Below, piece by piece: positions 44,603 to 55,219 of a DNA stretch of 64,000 nucleotides. The notes beneath the pieces are model-generated. The model was not told the origin of the DNA. It did not search any database and worked only from the letters and a program-made list of their open reading frames with translations. The stretch spans positions 124,001-188,000 of the forward strand of contig NZ_PSZE01000002.1 of the NCBI RefSeq assembly GCF_002933465.1, given 5' to 3'. Source of the DNA: Nocardia nova (GTDB taxonomy: Bacteria > Actinomycetota > Actinomycetes > Mycobacteriales > Mycobacteriaceae). The first letter of the stretch is position 1. The number at the start of each line of letters is the position of its first letter. The translations under genes were made by a program, and so were the position numbers.

Positions 44603-45253
44603 CTAGGGTAGTGGTTGCGCGCCACGTTGGTTCAGCATCAGCGCCATCAACCCGGTCTCCTGGCTCTGGGCGACGAGCATGGCCCGGGCCTGCTCCTTCA
44701 CCGGGCCGGAGGCGATCCGCTGGTCGGCGGCGCGCGCCATCGCGATGCCACCCTGGTGATGGCGGTACATCAGTTGCAGGAAAAGGACTTCCGCATCGCG
44801 CCCGCGGGCGGTCGAGAGCCGGTCCAGCTCGGCCGTGCTCGCCGTTCCCGGCATCGTGGCCACCGGCGCGGTTGTGGCGGGCCCGCTCGCCGCATGATCG
44901 TGGGCGGCAACCGTGTCCGCCTGCATCCATGCCATCGGATGGTCCGACATCGGTGCGGCGTTCGCCAGGCGCAGCCATCCGAGCATCGTGCCGATCTCCG
45001 CCCGCTGCGACTGGTCGATCTGCTGTGCCAGCCGCAGCACCTGCGGATCGACCGCCGGGTCCAGACACTGCACCATCTGGATCGCCTGCTGATGGTGAGC
45101 CGTCATATCCTGGGTGAATCCGATGTCGGTGGCGTCGAGAACCGGTGCGGCGGTGTGCTTCTCGGGCAGTACTACCGGCCGCAGCGCGGCGCCGATCACC
45201 AGCAGGATCACCGCCGCTGCCGCATAGGAGCCCCAGCGCGGCCATCGCGACAT
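44603..45253 (-). CDS. DUF305 protein, membrane-anchored
   Basis: A 216-residue DUF305 protein. It has an N-terminal anchor (GSYAAAAVILLVIGAALRPV), and two ferritin-like DUF305 halves: GFTQDMTAHHQQAIQMVQCL and EVLFLQLMYRHHQGGIAMAR. Conserved His pairs and Met/Gln residues suggest metal (copper or iron) binding outside the membrane; the role is unproven. Its start codon directly follows the stop of the LVIVD gene (TAGATG), so the two are one operon, as is usual for this pair in actinobacteria. Confidence 0.88.
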   Translation of the reverse strand: MSRWPRWGSYAAAAVILLVIGAALRPVVLPEKHTAAPVLDATDIGFTQDMTAHHQQAIQMVQCLDPAVDPQVLRLAQQIDQSQRAEIGTMLGWLRLANAAPMSDHPMAWMQADTVAAHDHAASGPATTAPVATMPGTASTAELDRLSTARGRDAEVLFLQLMYRHHQGGIAMARAADQRIASGPVKEQARAMLVAQSQETGLMALMLNQRGAQPLP

Positions 45254-46324
45254 CTAGGAACCCACGATCGAATGCTGGTCGGCCGGTGGTGAATACACGT
45301 CGTTGTCCAGCTGCAACACCATGAATCCGTTGTCGTTGCAGGAGGTCCACAGCTGGCTGCCGTGCCATTCCGGGGGCGCGAAACACCAGTCGGAGGACAC
45401 GTCACCGAAGGCCAGCATCCCGGTGCGCGGTGACAGGGCCTGGGCCGGATCGAATTTCCCGTCCAGAATGGCACGCGCCACCGAAAATCCTTCCAGCGCC
45501 GGTGGTCCGATCAGCGAACCCAGTGCGTGCGGCGAGTTCCACAGTTGCAGATTCTGTCCGGTGCGGGCGGGCGGATTGAAGTAGGCGATCTCGTGTATCT
45601 GGAACGGATCGCGCACATCGAACACCCGGATGCCGGACGATTCCCACCCGCAGGCCAGCGCCGTCGGATTCTCGGGACGGTCGGCCGCGCAGTAGTGCGG
45701 ATCGTAGGAGAACACCGAACCGCCCATCGAGGAGGCGAGCATGCTGTCCTGATTCTCCGGGAGATCGATCCGCAACTTGATCTTCTCGACGACCTTGGGG
45801 TTGTTCTCATCGGAGATGTCGACCAGTTTCACCCCGCCGGCTCCCGCCTCGTCCACGGTGAACAGATACGGTGTGCCGTCGTAGCTCACCGGCACACTGT
45901 GCTGGGTCGCCCAGCCGTCGGTCCAGAACACCCGGCCGATATGGTTGACCTGCGGATTCGGATCGCGACGCTGAATCGCGCTGATATCGAGCACCGTGAA
46001 TCCGCCCAGTGCCGACAGATACATGCGGTTGCCGTCGGCACTGATGCCGAAGCCGTGCGCCTCGATGCCGGTGAGCCCCCGCCAGATCACGCGCGGATTC
46101 GCCGGATCGGTGAGGTCGACCGCGCTGACGAAGCCGGGCGCGATGCCCGAGGCCCAATAGGTTCGGCCGTCGGGGGAGAAGCCGCCCTCGTGGGTGGTGA
46201 TGGGCAGGGGCATGGCCAGATCGGTACCCGGCCCCGGATTGAGCAGTCGCGGATGCGCGCAGTCGGAGATGTCGTAGACCGACAGGTAGCCCGTGCCCTC
46301 CAGGAACGGAACTCCGGTGCCCAC
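45254..46324 (-). CDS. LVIVD-repeat beta-propeller protein, N-terminus lost
   Basis: From a GTG at 46324 about 356 residues give a secreted-type beta-propeller with LVIVD-like repeats: GYLSVYDISDCAHPRLLNPG, AVDLTDPANPRVIWRG, FTVLDISAIQRRDPNPQV, VKLVDISDENNPKVVEKIKL and IRVFDVRDPFQIHEIAYF. Relatives are about 500 or more residues, with a signal peptide and an extra N-terminal propeller part. Here the frame upstream of 46360 turns into unrelated sequence, so that region is missing and no export signal is seen. The gene is likely damaged at the 5' end, though transcription to DUF305 may persist. It pairs with DUF305 as elsewhere. Confidence 0.65.
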   Translation of the reverse strand: MGTGVPFLEGTGYLSVYDISDCAHPRLLNPGPGTDLAMPLPITTHEGGFSPDGRTYWASGIAPGFVSAVDLTDPANPRVIWRGLTGIEAHGFGISADGNRMYLSALGGFTVLDISAIQRRDPNPQVNHIGRVFWTDGWATQHSVPVSYDGTPYLFTVDEAGAGGVKLVDISDENNPKVVEKIKLRIDLPENQDSMLASSMGGSVFSYDPHYCAADRPENPTALACGWESSGIRVFDVRDPFQIHEIAYFNPPARTGQNLQLWNSPHALGSLIGPPALEGFSVARAILDGKFDPAQALSPRTGMLAFGDVSSDWCFAPPEWHGSQLWTSCNDNGFMVLQLDNDVYSPPADQHSIVGS

Positions 46325-46550
46325 CAGTAGTTTCCGTGCGGTGTTGACCTCCGCGTCATTGCGGGACCCCCACCTTCCACAGTGAAACGGGTTACGCGTC
46401 CCCGCACGCGGAGGTAGTCGGTACCGCCGGTTGCGGGCAATGCATCGAAACGGTAACCCACCCACCTTCTCATCGGGTCTGTTTTCGGGGAAAGCCGTCC
46501 GGGGCCGCCGAGCTATTGCGCCACAGCAACACGTGAGACAAACTCTGCGA

Positions 46551-46883
46551 ATGGGAATGAAACACGTTGCAGTCATGTCGGGTGCGGTGGCTGCCGCGTT
46601 GAACGCCGGAGCGGGAATGGCTGCGGCAGCACCGAATCCGGTCGAAGCCGGCTTGAAGACCGGCTATTCGGGTCCGCAATTGACGCAGGAACTGAATCAC
46701 GGCGTCGAGTATTCGGTGATTCAGGACATTCGCGATCTTCGGATGACCGAATGCGGTGATGTGGTGACCGCGCGCTATCTGCTCGACTCCGGTGTCGGCG
46801 GGGTGGGGTTGATGACCGTCGACATCACCGAAACCTTCGTCATTCCCGACGGCAACATCCACACCATCGACCCGGTGGTGTAA
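46551..46883 (+). CDS. Small secreted protein, unknown
   Basis: A 110-residue exported protein. The signal peptide is MGMKHVAVMSGAVAAALNAG followed by AGMAAAAPN, with an AxA cleavage site near residue 28. The mature part contains LKTGYSGPQLTQELNHGVEY, SVIQDIRDLRMTECGDVVTA and DITETFVIPDGNIHTIDPVV. It is all-beta in pattern with one cysteine. No family is recognised; short secreted proteins of this sort are frequent in Nocardia. It is followed by a SnoaL-like gene. Confidence 0.65.
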   Translation: MGMKHVAVMSGAVAAALNAGAGMAAAAPNPVEAGLKTGYSGPQLTQELNHGVEYSVIQDIRDLRMTECGDVVTARYLLDSGVGGVGLMTVDITETFVIPDGNIHTIDPVV

Positions 46884-46939
46884 CCGCGCGCCGCGTGGGA
46901 TCGGAAAGCAACCGGAAAACCGGAGAGCGAGGAAAAGGT

Positions 46940-47413
46940 ATGTCCGACAAGGGTGATCCGCGCGTGGTCGTGCTGCGACTGTGGGCGGCGCTGGCCCAAC
47001 GCGACTGGGACACGGTGGCCGCATCGCTCACCGAGGACTGTATCTACCTCGACGTGCCGACCGGTCCCACGCTGGCCGCGAAAGGGCCGGCCGACACCGT
47101 CAAACGCCTGCGCATCGGACTGGCCGGGCTGTCCGAATACACCAATCACGACGGATTGCTGGTCGCCGACGGCCCGGACGTGATCTACGAACACTCCGAA
47201 ACCTGGGTGTGGCCCACGGGCGAGCGTGCCGAGCTGCCGTTCGTCTCCGTGCACCGGGTCCGCGACGGGCGCGTCTCGCTGTGGAAGGACTACTGGAACT
47301 TCGAAACCCTCGCCTCGGCGGCGCCGCCCACCTGGCTGGCGGATTTCGCGGCGGCGGATATGTCGTGGATCTACGACGCCACGGCGGAATTGAGTATCCG
47401 CCGCGCGAGCTGA
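46940..47413 (+). CDS. SnoaL-like/limonene-epoxide-hydrolase-fold protein
   Basis: A 157-residue cone-shaped alpha+beta-barrel protein. The fold is read in VVLRLWAALAQRDWDTVAAS, LTEDCIYLDVPTGPTLAAKG, LSEYTNHDGLLVADGPDVIY and RDGRVSLWKDYWNFETLASA. The final DYWNF pattern is typical of nuclear-transport-factor-2-like enzymes (limonene-1,2-epoxide hydrolase group). Asp and Arg residues for catalysis cannot be assigned. Related mycobacterial proteins include sterol-epoxide type hydrolases. The ATG at 46940 follows AGGAAAAGG. Confidence 0.75.
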   Translation: MSDKGDPRVVVLRLWAALAQRDWDTVAASLTEDCIYLDVPTGPTLAAKGPADTVKRLRIGLAGLSEYTNHDGLLVADGPDVIYEHSETWVWPTGERAELPFVSVHRVRDGRVSLWKDYWNFETLASAAPPTWLADFAAADMSWIYDATAELSIRRAS

Positions 47414-47432
47414 GCCGCTCGGCGCCGTTCGG

Positions 47433-48335
47433 TCAGGAGGGCCCGAGCAGTGCCCGGCACCGCCCGAGCAGCTCGGTGCGCAACGGCTCCGCCCGCCGGG
47501 CCAGTTCGGACTGCGCACGCACGTATTCGGCACGGCCGCCAGGGGTTTCGATGGCGATCGGCCGGTAGCCGTAGTCGGTGAGGTCGTACGGGCTGGCGCG
47601 CATATCGATGTCGCGGGCGGCGCAGGCCAGGGCGAAGCAGTCCAGCAGCAGATCCGAATCGATCAGCGGGACCAGCTTGAACGCCCACTTGTACAAATCC
47701 ATGCCCGCGTGCAGGCAGCCGGGCTGTTCCCGGCGGATCTGGTCGTCGCGGGTGAGTTGTTCGATATTGCGTGGCGCCGCCTCGGGGGTGAAGAAGCGGA
47801 AGGCGTCGAAGTGCGTGCAGCGCAACGACATCGAATCGACCACGGCGTCGGTTCCGGCTCGTCCGAGCCGCAGGGGGACCTGCCGGTGGCGCACGTCCGC
47901 GCTGCGGTAGACCATCGCCCACTCGTGTAATCCGAAGCAGGACAGTTGCGCCGGCCGTGCGGCGGTGGCCGCCAGCAGGGCCGCGACGAATTCCACGGTG
48001 CCGCGGCGGCGGTCGAGAAAGGCCGGGTCGGCGGTATGGGCCGGACCGCCGGCCGTCTCGACCCGGTGATAGCCGCGGCGCTGCGCGTACTCCTCGGCAT
48101 CGGCCAGAGCCACGCCGAAACCCGGATGCCAGCGGCGCAACTGGGCCGGTTTGTGCCCGTAGTAGGTGAACAGGAAATCGATCACCGGATGTTTGCGGCC
48201 GTCGGCGCGTTGCCGCAGATACGGGCCGACCATATCGTCGACCCGGTCCCGATGTGCCTGCGCCCGGTCCCGCCATTGCGCCGGCGGCAGGATCCGAAGC
48301 CCCTGCGTCGCAGCCGGTATCGCGTCCACGGTCAT
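47433..48335 (-). CDS. Conserved actinobacterial protein often labelled 3-methyladenine DNA glycosylase
   Basis: A 300-residue protein with a layout I recognise from actinobacterial genomes: LPPAQWRDRAQAHRDRVDDM, HPVIDFLFTYYGHKPAQLRR, WHPGFGVALADAEEYAQRRG, FGLHEWAMVYRSADVRHRQV and LRCTHFDAFRFFTPEAAPRN. The label 3-methyladenine glycosylase is widespread, but I do not see a helix-hairpin-helix or AlkA/Tag motif, so enzymatic function is open. Many His/Asp/Glu residues suggest metal binding. Its start overlaps the CNNM gene by four bases, so it is the last gene of that operon. Confidence 0.7.
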   Translation of the reverse strand: MTVDAIPAATQGLRILPPAQWRDRAQAHRDRVDDMVGPYLRQRADGRKHPVIDFLFTYYGHKPAQLRRWHPGFGVALADAEEYAQRRGYHRVETAGGPAHTADPAFLDRRRGTVEFVAALLAATAARPAQLSCFGLHEWAMVYRSADVRHRQVPLRLGRAGTDAVVDSMSLRCTHFDAFRFFTPEAAPRNIEQLTRDDQIRREQPGCLHAGMDLYKWAFKLVPLIDSDLLLDCFALACAARDIDMRASPYDLTDYGYRPIAIETPGGRAEYVRAQSELARRAEPLRTELLGRCRALLGPS

Positions 48336-49396
48336 TCCGCCACCCGGTGGGTGGCATCGCGCACGGTGCCCACGAACTCTTCCACCAGATCCTCGAGCGC
48401 GACGATGCCGACGGTATTGCCGCGGGTGTCGATGACCCGGCCCAGATGGCTGTTGGTGCGGCGCAACCTGGCCAGCGCCTCGTAGAGCGTGGTGCCCATG
48501 CTCAGCGTCGGCAGTGGACGGATATCGGTGCGCGGGATCGGTGTCGACGGCCCGGCCGAATCGTCGGCCACCTTGTCCAACACGTCCTTGACGTGCAGAT
48601 AGCCGACCAGGGAGCCGTCGCCGGCGCGCACCGGATAGCGGGAGAAGCCGGTTTCGGCGACCGCGGATTCGATATCGCCCAGGGTGGTGCCGTCACCGCG
48701 CAGCGGCACACAGCGCGTCTTGGCCAGCGGCACCATCACATCGGCGACGATGCGGTCGGTGGTGCCCAGCGCCTGGGTGAGGCGACGATGCTCGTCCTCG
48801 TCGAGGAGACCTTCCGAGCGGGATTCGCCGATCATCTCCGCCAGCTCCACCGACGACACGGTCGCGTCGAGTTCGTCCTTGGGCTCGATGCGCAGCGCGC
48901 GCAGGGTGAGATTGGCCGCCAGGTTGTACAGGCCGATCAGGGGGCGGGCCAGGCGCAACCACCACAACATGATCGGAACCAGCAGCAGCGCCACCCGCTC
49001 CGGCCCGGCCAGGGCGATGTTCTTCGGGATCATCTCGCCCATCAGCATGTGCAGAATCACCACGAGGCCCAGGGCCAGCGCGAATGCCACCGGATGCAGC
49101 AGCTGATCCGGCACGCCGACCAGATCGAAGGGGCGCTCGAGCAGATGGGCGATCGCCGGTTCGCCGATGCGGCCCAGCAGCAGCGAACAGATGGTGATGC
49201 CCAGCTGGGCGGCGGCCAGCATCATCGACAGATGCTCGGCCGCGCCGATCACCGTGCCGGCTCCCCGTTTACCTTGGGCGGCAAGGGTTTCCAGCCGGTC
49301 ACGACGGGCGGAGATGAGCGCGAACTCCGCGCCGACGAAGAAGGCGTTGGCGCCGAGCAGGACGACGGTCAGCAACAGTCCGAACAGATCACCCAT
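48332..49396 (-). CDS. CNNM/HlyC-type membrane protein with CBS domains (first of pair)
   Basis: A 354-residue protein with DUF21 transmembrane domain (LLLTVVLLGANAFFVGAEFA, LGITICSLLLGRIGEPAIA, VVILHMLMGEMIPKNIALAG) and two CBS domains (TRCVPLRGDGTTLGDIESAV, LRRTNSHLGRVIDTRGNTVG). It lacks the C-terminal CorC/HlyC domain. CNNM proteins transport or sense Mg2+ or other divalent ions; 'hemolysin' labels are historical. It overlaps the next gene by eight bases and matches Rv1841c in the conserved block beside guaB1. Confidence 0.9.
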   Translation of the reverse strand: MGDLFGLLLTVVLLGANAFFVGAEFALISARRDRLETLAAQGKRGAGTVIGAAEHLSMMLAAAQLGITICSLLLGRIGEPAIAHLLERPFDLVGVPDQLLHPVAFALALGLVVILHMLMGEMIPKNIALAGPERVALLLVPIMLWWLRLARPLIGLYNLAANLTLRALRIEPKDELDATVSSVELAEMIGESRSEGLLDEDEHRRLTQALGTTDRIVADVMVPLAKTRCVPLRGDGTTLGDIESAVAETGFSRYPVRAGDGSLVGYLHVKDVLDKVADDSAGPSTPIPRTDIRPLPTLSMGTTLYEALARLRRTNSHLGRVIDTRGNTVGIVALEDLVEEFVGTVRDATHRVAE

Positions 49397-50780
49397 GGCT
49401 GAGCTCCCAGGTCGTCACCGCATCGGCGTCCACCGGCTGCAGCAGCACTCGGTCGATGCGTCGTCCGTCCATTCGTTCCACCCGCGCCAGCCAGCCGCCG
49501 TGGGTGTGCGGCTGCATCGCGTGCCCGTTGGTGGCGCTCGGGGTGGGCAGCAGCGCCTCGTCGCCGGCCACCGGAATCCGGCCCAGAGTGGTCAGCACCA
49601 GTCCGCCGAGGGTGTCGTATTCGCCCTCGGGCGCGTCGTAGCCGGTGGCCCGGGACACCTCGTCGATGCGCAGCAGCCCGGAACAGTTCCAGCCCAGGGC
49701 GGTGCGGCGCACGTCGAGCTCCTCCTCGTCGTGCTCGTCGCGGACGTCGCCGAGGATCTCCTCGATGATGTCCTCCATGGTCACCAGGCCCGCGGTGCCA
49801 CCGTATTCGTCGACGACCAGCGCGAGTTGCATCCCGTCGGCGCGCACTCGTTCCAGCACGGTGTCGCCGTCGAGGCTGGCCGGCACGATCGGCACCGGCC
49901 GCGCGATCGAGGACAGCGCGATGGTGCCGCGCTGCCCGACCGGATACAGGAATGTCTGTTTGACGTGCACGATGCCCAGGGTGTTGTCCAGATCGCCGTC
50001 GATGACCGGGAAACGAGACAGTCCGGTGCGGCCGGCGGCGGCGATGAGGTCGGTGATGGTGTCGTTCTGATCCAGCGTCTCGATCTTGACCCGCGGCGTC
50101 ATCAGATCCTCGGCGCTGCGCTCACCGAACAGCAGCGAGCGGTCCACCACGAGGGCGGTGCGCTGATCGAGCGAGCCTCGCATCGCGGAGGTGCGCACCA
50201 GTGAGCCCAGCTCCTGCGGCGAGCGTGCCGACCGCAGTTCCTCGGCCGGTTCGATGCCCAGCCGGCGCACCGCCCAGTTCGCGGCGCCGTTGAGCAGTTT
50301 GATCAGCCAGGAGAAGACCGTGGTGAACACGATCATCGGACCGGCCGTCCAACGCGCGGTGGTCAGCGGTTTGGCGATCGCGATGTTCTTGGGGACCAAC
50401 TCGCCGTAGGTCATCGACAGCGAGGTCGCCAGCACCAGCGCGATGATCAGCGAAACAGCCTGTGCGGTGCCGGGGCTCGCGCCGAGGGCGGTGCAGATCG
50501 GCTCGATGAGCCGAGCCAGCACGGGTTCGGCGATGTAACCGGTGACCAGGGTGGTGATGGTGATGCCGAGCTGGGAGCCTGACAGCTGGAACGACAGGGT
50601 GCGGTGGGCGTGGCGAACCTGGCGCGCACGACGGTCACCCTCGCGGGCGTGCGCCTCGACGGTGCTGCGCTCGAGTGCGGTGAGCGAGAATTCGGCAGCG
50701 ACGAAGATCGCCGTGCCCGCCGTGAGCGCGATGAATCCCAGCAGGCTGACGATGGTGAGCACTACGGACACGATCGGCAC
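49389..50780 (-). CDS. CNNM/HlyC-type membrane protein with CBS and CorC domains
   Basis: A 463-residue partner of the previous gene (Rv1842c-like). It has DUF21 helices (FIALTAGTAIFVAAEFSLTA, LGITITTLVTGYIAEPVLAR, LSMTYGELVPKNIAIAKPL), a CBS pair (LMTPRVKIETLDQNDTITDL, LSRFPVIDGDLDNTLGIVHV) and a C-terminal CorC_HlyC domain (YDTLGGLVLTTLGRIPVAGD, RMDGRRIDRVLLQPVDADAV). The membrane ion-transport/regulatory role is inferred from family. A GTG at 50780 is used. The 360-base region upstream to guaB1 shows no gene. Confidence 0.9.
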   Translation of the reverse strand: MPIVSVVLTIVSLLGFIALTAGTAIFVAAEFSLTALERSTVEAHAREGDRRARQVRHAHRTLSFQLSGSQLGITITTLVTGYIAEPVLARLIEPICTALGASPGTAQAVSLIIALVLATSLSMTYGELVPKNIAIAKPLTTARWTAGPMIVFTTVFSWLIKLLNGAANWAVRRLGIEPAEELRSARSPQELGSLVRTSAMRGSLDQRTALVVDRSLLFGERSAEDLMTPRVKIETLDQNDTITDLIAAAGRTGLSRFPVIDGDLDNTLGIVHVKQTFLYPVGQRGTIALSSIARPVPIVPASLDGDTVLERVRADGMQLALVVDEYGGTAGLVTMEDIIEEILGDVRDEHDEEELDVRRTALGWNCSGLLRIDEVSRATGYDAPEGEYDTLGGLVLTTLGRIPVAGDEALLPTPSATNGHAMQPHTHGGWLARVERMDGRRIDRVLLQPVDADAVTTWELSHG

Positions 50781-51141
50781 CGCCCACCGGGTAACGGAGG
50801 ATCTGCGGAGACGGAGGCGCCGGGTTGGTCACCCGGCTCGGTAGAGGAGCCCTCCTGTGTGGCGCCCTCGGACGCGGGTGACAACTGGTTCCTTTCGCAA
50901 GTGGACGAGCCGAACAAAACGCAATGCCGGTCGGCCGAGGCGAGCTCGGCCGGTCGGCACAGCCTATGTTACCGGCATGCGCGCCGCTGCCGAGCGCCGC
51001 GGCGCGCCGGGGTGCACTCGAGCCCCGGCCGCTTCTCGGTCGCGTGCGGTCTGGACGGGACGCGTGGGGCTGCCCGGCGAATGGGCTGCGCCGCGCGGTA
51101 ACGCGCGACACAGCCGACCTCGGATGCCGGACGTCAGCGGT
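50781..51141. other. Intergenic region between guaB1 and the CNNM genes
   Basis: This 361-base stretch must hold the promoter of the CNNM genes (minus strand). It is GC-rich, with short dyads such as GGTCGGCCGAGGCGAGCTCG next to CTCGGCCGGTCGG and a TATGTT near 50968 that could be a -10 element. I see no RNA motif or coding frame I would defend. Confidence 0.4.
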
Positions 51142-53101
<1,960 letters not shown>

Positions 53102-53105
<4 letters not shown>

Positions 53106-53629
53106 ATGGCGCCGGGGCGGTCACGGCGGAGCAGTCGGCGCCACCACCGCGGGCGGCCGCCTCGATATCGCGTGGAAGTGGTTGCGGGAGAGCTCTTTCC
53201 GCTGCCGGAGGCGGTTCGTTGCCGGGTGCGCCGGTCGGCCCGCCAGCGCGCGACGACCTCGTCGGCTCGCGCGGGGGCGAGGCGGACGTGCGGTCCGTGC
53301 GGCATCCGGATCCATTCCACGATGCGGATGTTGAGATCGGACACGTAGGCGCGGACCTCGGCCTCGGAATCCATTTCCGCGACCCGCTCGGGCAATCGCT
53401 CCAGATCGCGGCGCAGCACCAAGGAGGTCGGCAGCAGCGCCTCGCCGCCCACACCTTCGCGACGCAGGTAGTTGTCCAGCCACCAGTTCTCGTCGTAGGG
53501 CTCGCCCACGCCGGGCAGGGGTTTGCCGGTTCCCGCCAGATTGTCGAATTCGCCGCGTTCGGTCGCCTCGCGGATCTGCTTGTCGATCCAGGATTCGAAA
53601 CCCATGCCTGCCGGTTTGCGTTCGGTCAT
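53102..53629 (-). CDS. DUF1992 (DnaJC28-type) protein
   Basis: A 175-residue protein. The conserved N-terminal part FESWIDKQIREATERGEFDN, LAGTGKPLPGVGEPYDENWW, LDNYLRREGVGGEALLPTSL is the DUF1992/DnaJ-homologue C28 domain. No J-domain is present. The C-terminal ~55 residues are Arg-rich and low complexity. Function unknown. The gene ends four bases into the PPOX gene's 3' end, a convergent overlap. Confidence 0.88.
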
Positions 53630-53753
53630 GTGCGCCTCCCCGCGTCGTCGGAGTGCTTACTCGATCGTAACGTGTTGGGACATAACGGACATCGAAGGGT
53701 GTGGGTGCGGCGGTACGCTGGCAGCCACCACCGGCGGTGAGGGTGGACAGGAC

Positions 53754-53796
53754 ACCGATCCGGAGGAGAGCCGGTGACGCCGATCCGGAGGAGACC
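53754..53796 (+). repeat. 25-bp direct duplication covering the eutB ribosome site
   Basis: CGATCCGGAGGAGA occurs at 53756 and again at 53781, a 25-base period, with similar flanks. The second copy is the natural ribosome site of eutB (53801); the first lies before GTGACG, which could start an alternative short extension of the protein (nine residues longer). It may provide two start sites. Confidence 0.6.
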
Positions 53797-53800
53797 GATA

Positions 53801-55219
53801 ATGCGGTATCAGCAGACCCTCCACGGCCGGACCTACGTCTTCGACGGGCTGGTCGACCTGCTGGCGAAGGCGACACCGCTGCGCAGCGGTGACGAACTGG
53901 CCGGGTGCGCGGCGAGTTCGGACGCGGAGCGCGCCGCGGCGCAATGGGCGCTGGCCGAGGTGCCGCTGGGCGAATTCCTGAACGATCCGGTGGTGCCCTA
54001 CGAGACCGACGAGGTCACCCGGCTGATCCTCGACACCCATGATCGCGCCGCCTTCGCGCCGATCGCGCCGCTGTCCGTCGGCGGGCTGCGGGACTGGCTG
54101 CTCGCGGTGGCCGCCGGATCGGAGCCGGATCCACCGGCAGCGGTATTGCGTTCCGTGGCACCGGGTTTGACGCCGGAGATGGTCGCGGCGGTGAGCAAAC
54201 TGATGCGCAATCAGGATCTGATCGCCGTCGCGCGGGCCGCCGAGGTGCGCTCCGGTTTCCGAACCACCATCGGACTGCCGGGCCGGCTGGCCACCCGGTT
54301 GCAGCCGAATCACCCCACCGACGATCCGCGCGGTATCGCCGCGGCGGTGCTCGACGGGTTGCTGCTCGGCTGCGGCGATGCGGTGATCGGCGTGAATCCG
54401 GCCACCGACTCGCCGCGGGCCGCCGCCGAGCTGCTGGCGCTGCTCGACGAGGTGCGGACCCGATTCGACATTCCGGTCCAGTCCTGCGTGCTCGCCCATG
54501 TGACCACCACGCTGGGGTTGATCGAGGCGGGGGCGCCGGTGGATCTGGTCTTTCAGTCGGTCGCCGGCACGGAAGCGGCGAATGCGAGCTTCGGGGTGAA
54601 CCTGTCGCTGCTGCGCGAGGCCAACGAGGCCGGACGATCGTTGGGGCGCGGCACCGTCGGGGACAACGTGATGTATCTGGAAACCGGGCAGGGTTCGGCG
54701 CTGTCGGCGGGCGCGCATCTCGGTGCCGGCGGCAGACCCGTCGATCAGCAGACGCTCGAGGCGCGGGCGTACGCGGTCGCGCGTGAGCTGGAGCCGTTGC
54801 TGGTCAACACCGTAGTCGGGTTCATCGGGCCGGAATATCTGTACGACGGTAAACAGATCGTCCGGGCCGGACTGGAGGATCACTTCTGCGGCAAACTGCT
54901 CGGCCTGCCGATGGGCGTCGATGTCTGCTACACCAACCACGCCGAGGCCGATCAGGACGATATGGACACCCTGCTGACGCTGCTGGGCGCGGCCGGTGTC
55001 GCGTTCGTGATCGCGGTGCCGGGCGCAGACGACGTGATGCTCGGCTACCAGAGCCTGAGTTTCCACGACGCCCTGTACGTGCGCCGGCTGCTGGGCCTGG
55101 CGCCCGCGCCGGAGTTCGAGCAGTGGCTGGCGCGGCTGGGCATGCTGGACGCAGCGGGCGGTATCGCCGCGGTGGAACCGCTGGCCTCGCCCTTGCGGGA
55201 ATTGGCGGGACCGCGATGA
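53801..55219 (+). CDS. eutB: Ethanolamine ammonia-lyase large subunit
   Basis: A 472-residue catalytic subunit of the adenosylcobalamin-dependent lyase that splits ethanolamine into acetaldehyde and ammonia. Family stretches include MVAAVSKLMRNQDLIAVARA, TTIGLPGRLATRLQPNHPTD, DAVIGVNPATDSPRAAAELL, VQSCVLAHVTTTLGLIEAGA, VDLVFQSVAGTEAANASFGV and FIGPEYLYDGKQIVRAGLED. Length matches EutB (about 450-470). It overlaps eutC by ATGA. No microcompartment, reactivase (eutA) or permease is nearby, so this is the simple nitrogen-source type. The aldehyde product would need an outside dehydrogenase. Confidence 0.95.
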   Translation: MRYQQTLHGRTYVFDGLVDLLAKATPLRSGDELAGCAASSDAERAAAQWALAEVPLGEFLNDPVVPYETDEVTRLILDTHDRAAFAPIAPLSVGGLRDWLLAVAAGSEPDPPAAVLRSVAPGLTPEMVAAVSKLMRNQDLIAVARAAEVRSGFRTTIGLPGRLATRLQPNHPTDDPRGIAAAVLDGLLLGCGDAVIGVNPATDSPRAAAELLALLDEVRTRFDIPVQSCVLAHVTTTLGLIEAGAPVDLVFQSVAGTEAANASFGVNLSLLREANEAGRSLGRGTVGDNVMYLETGQGSALSAGAHLGAGGRPVDQQTLEARAYAVARELEPLLVNTVVGFIGPEYLYDGKQIVRAGLEDHFCGKLLGLPMGVDVCYTNHAEADQDDMDTLLTLLGAAGVAFVIAVPGADDVMLGYQSLSFHDALYVRRLLGLAPAPEFEQWLARLGMLDAAGGIAAVEPLASPLRELAGPR

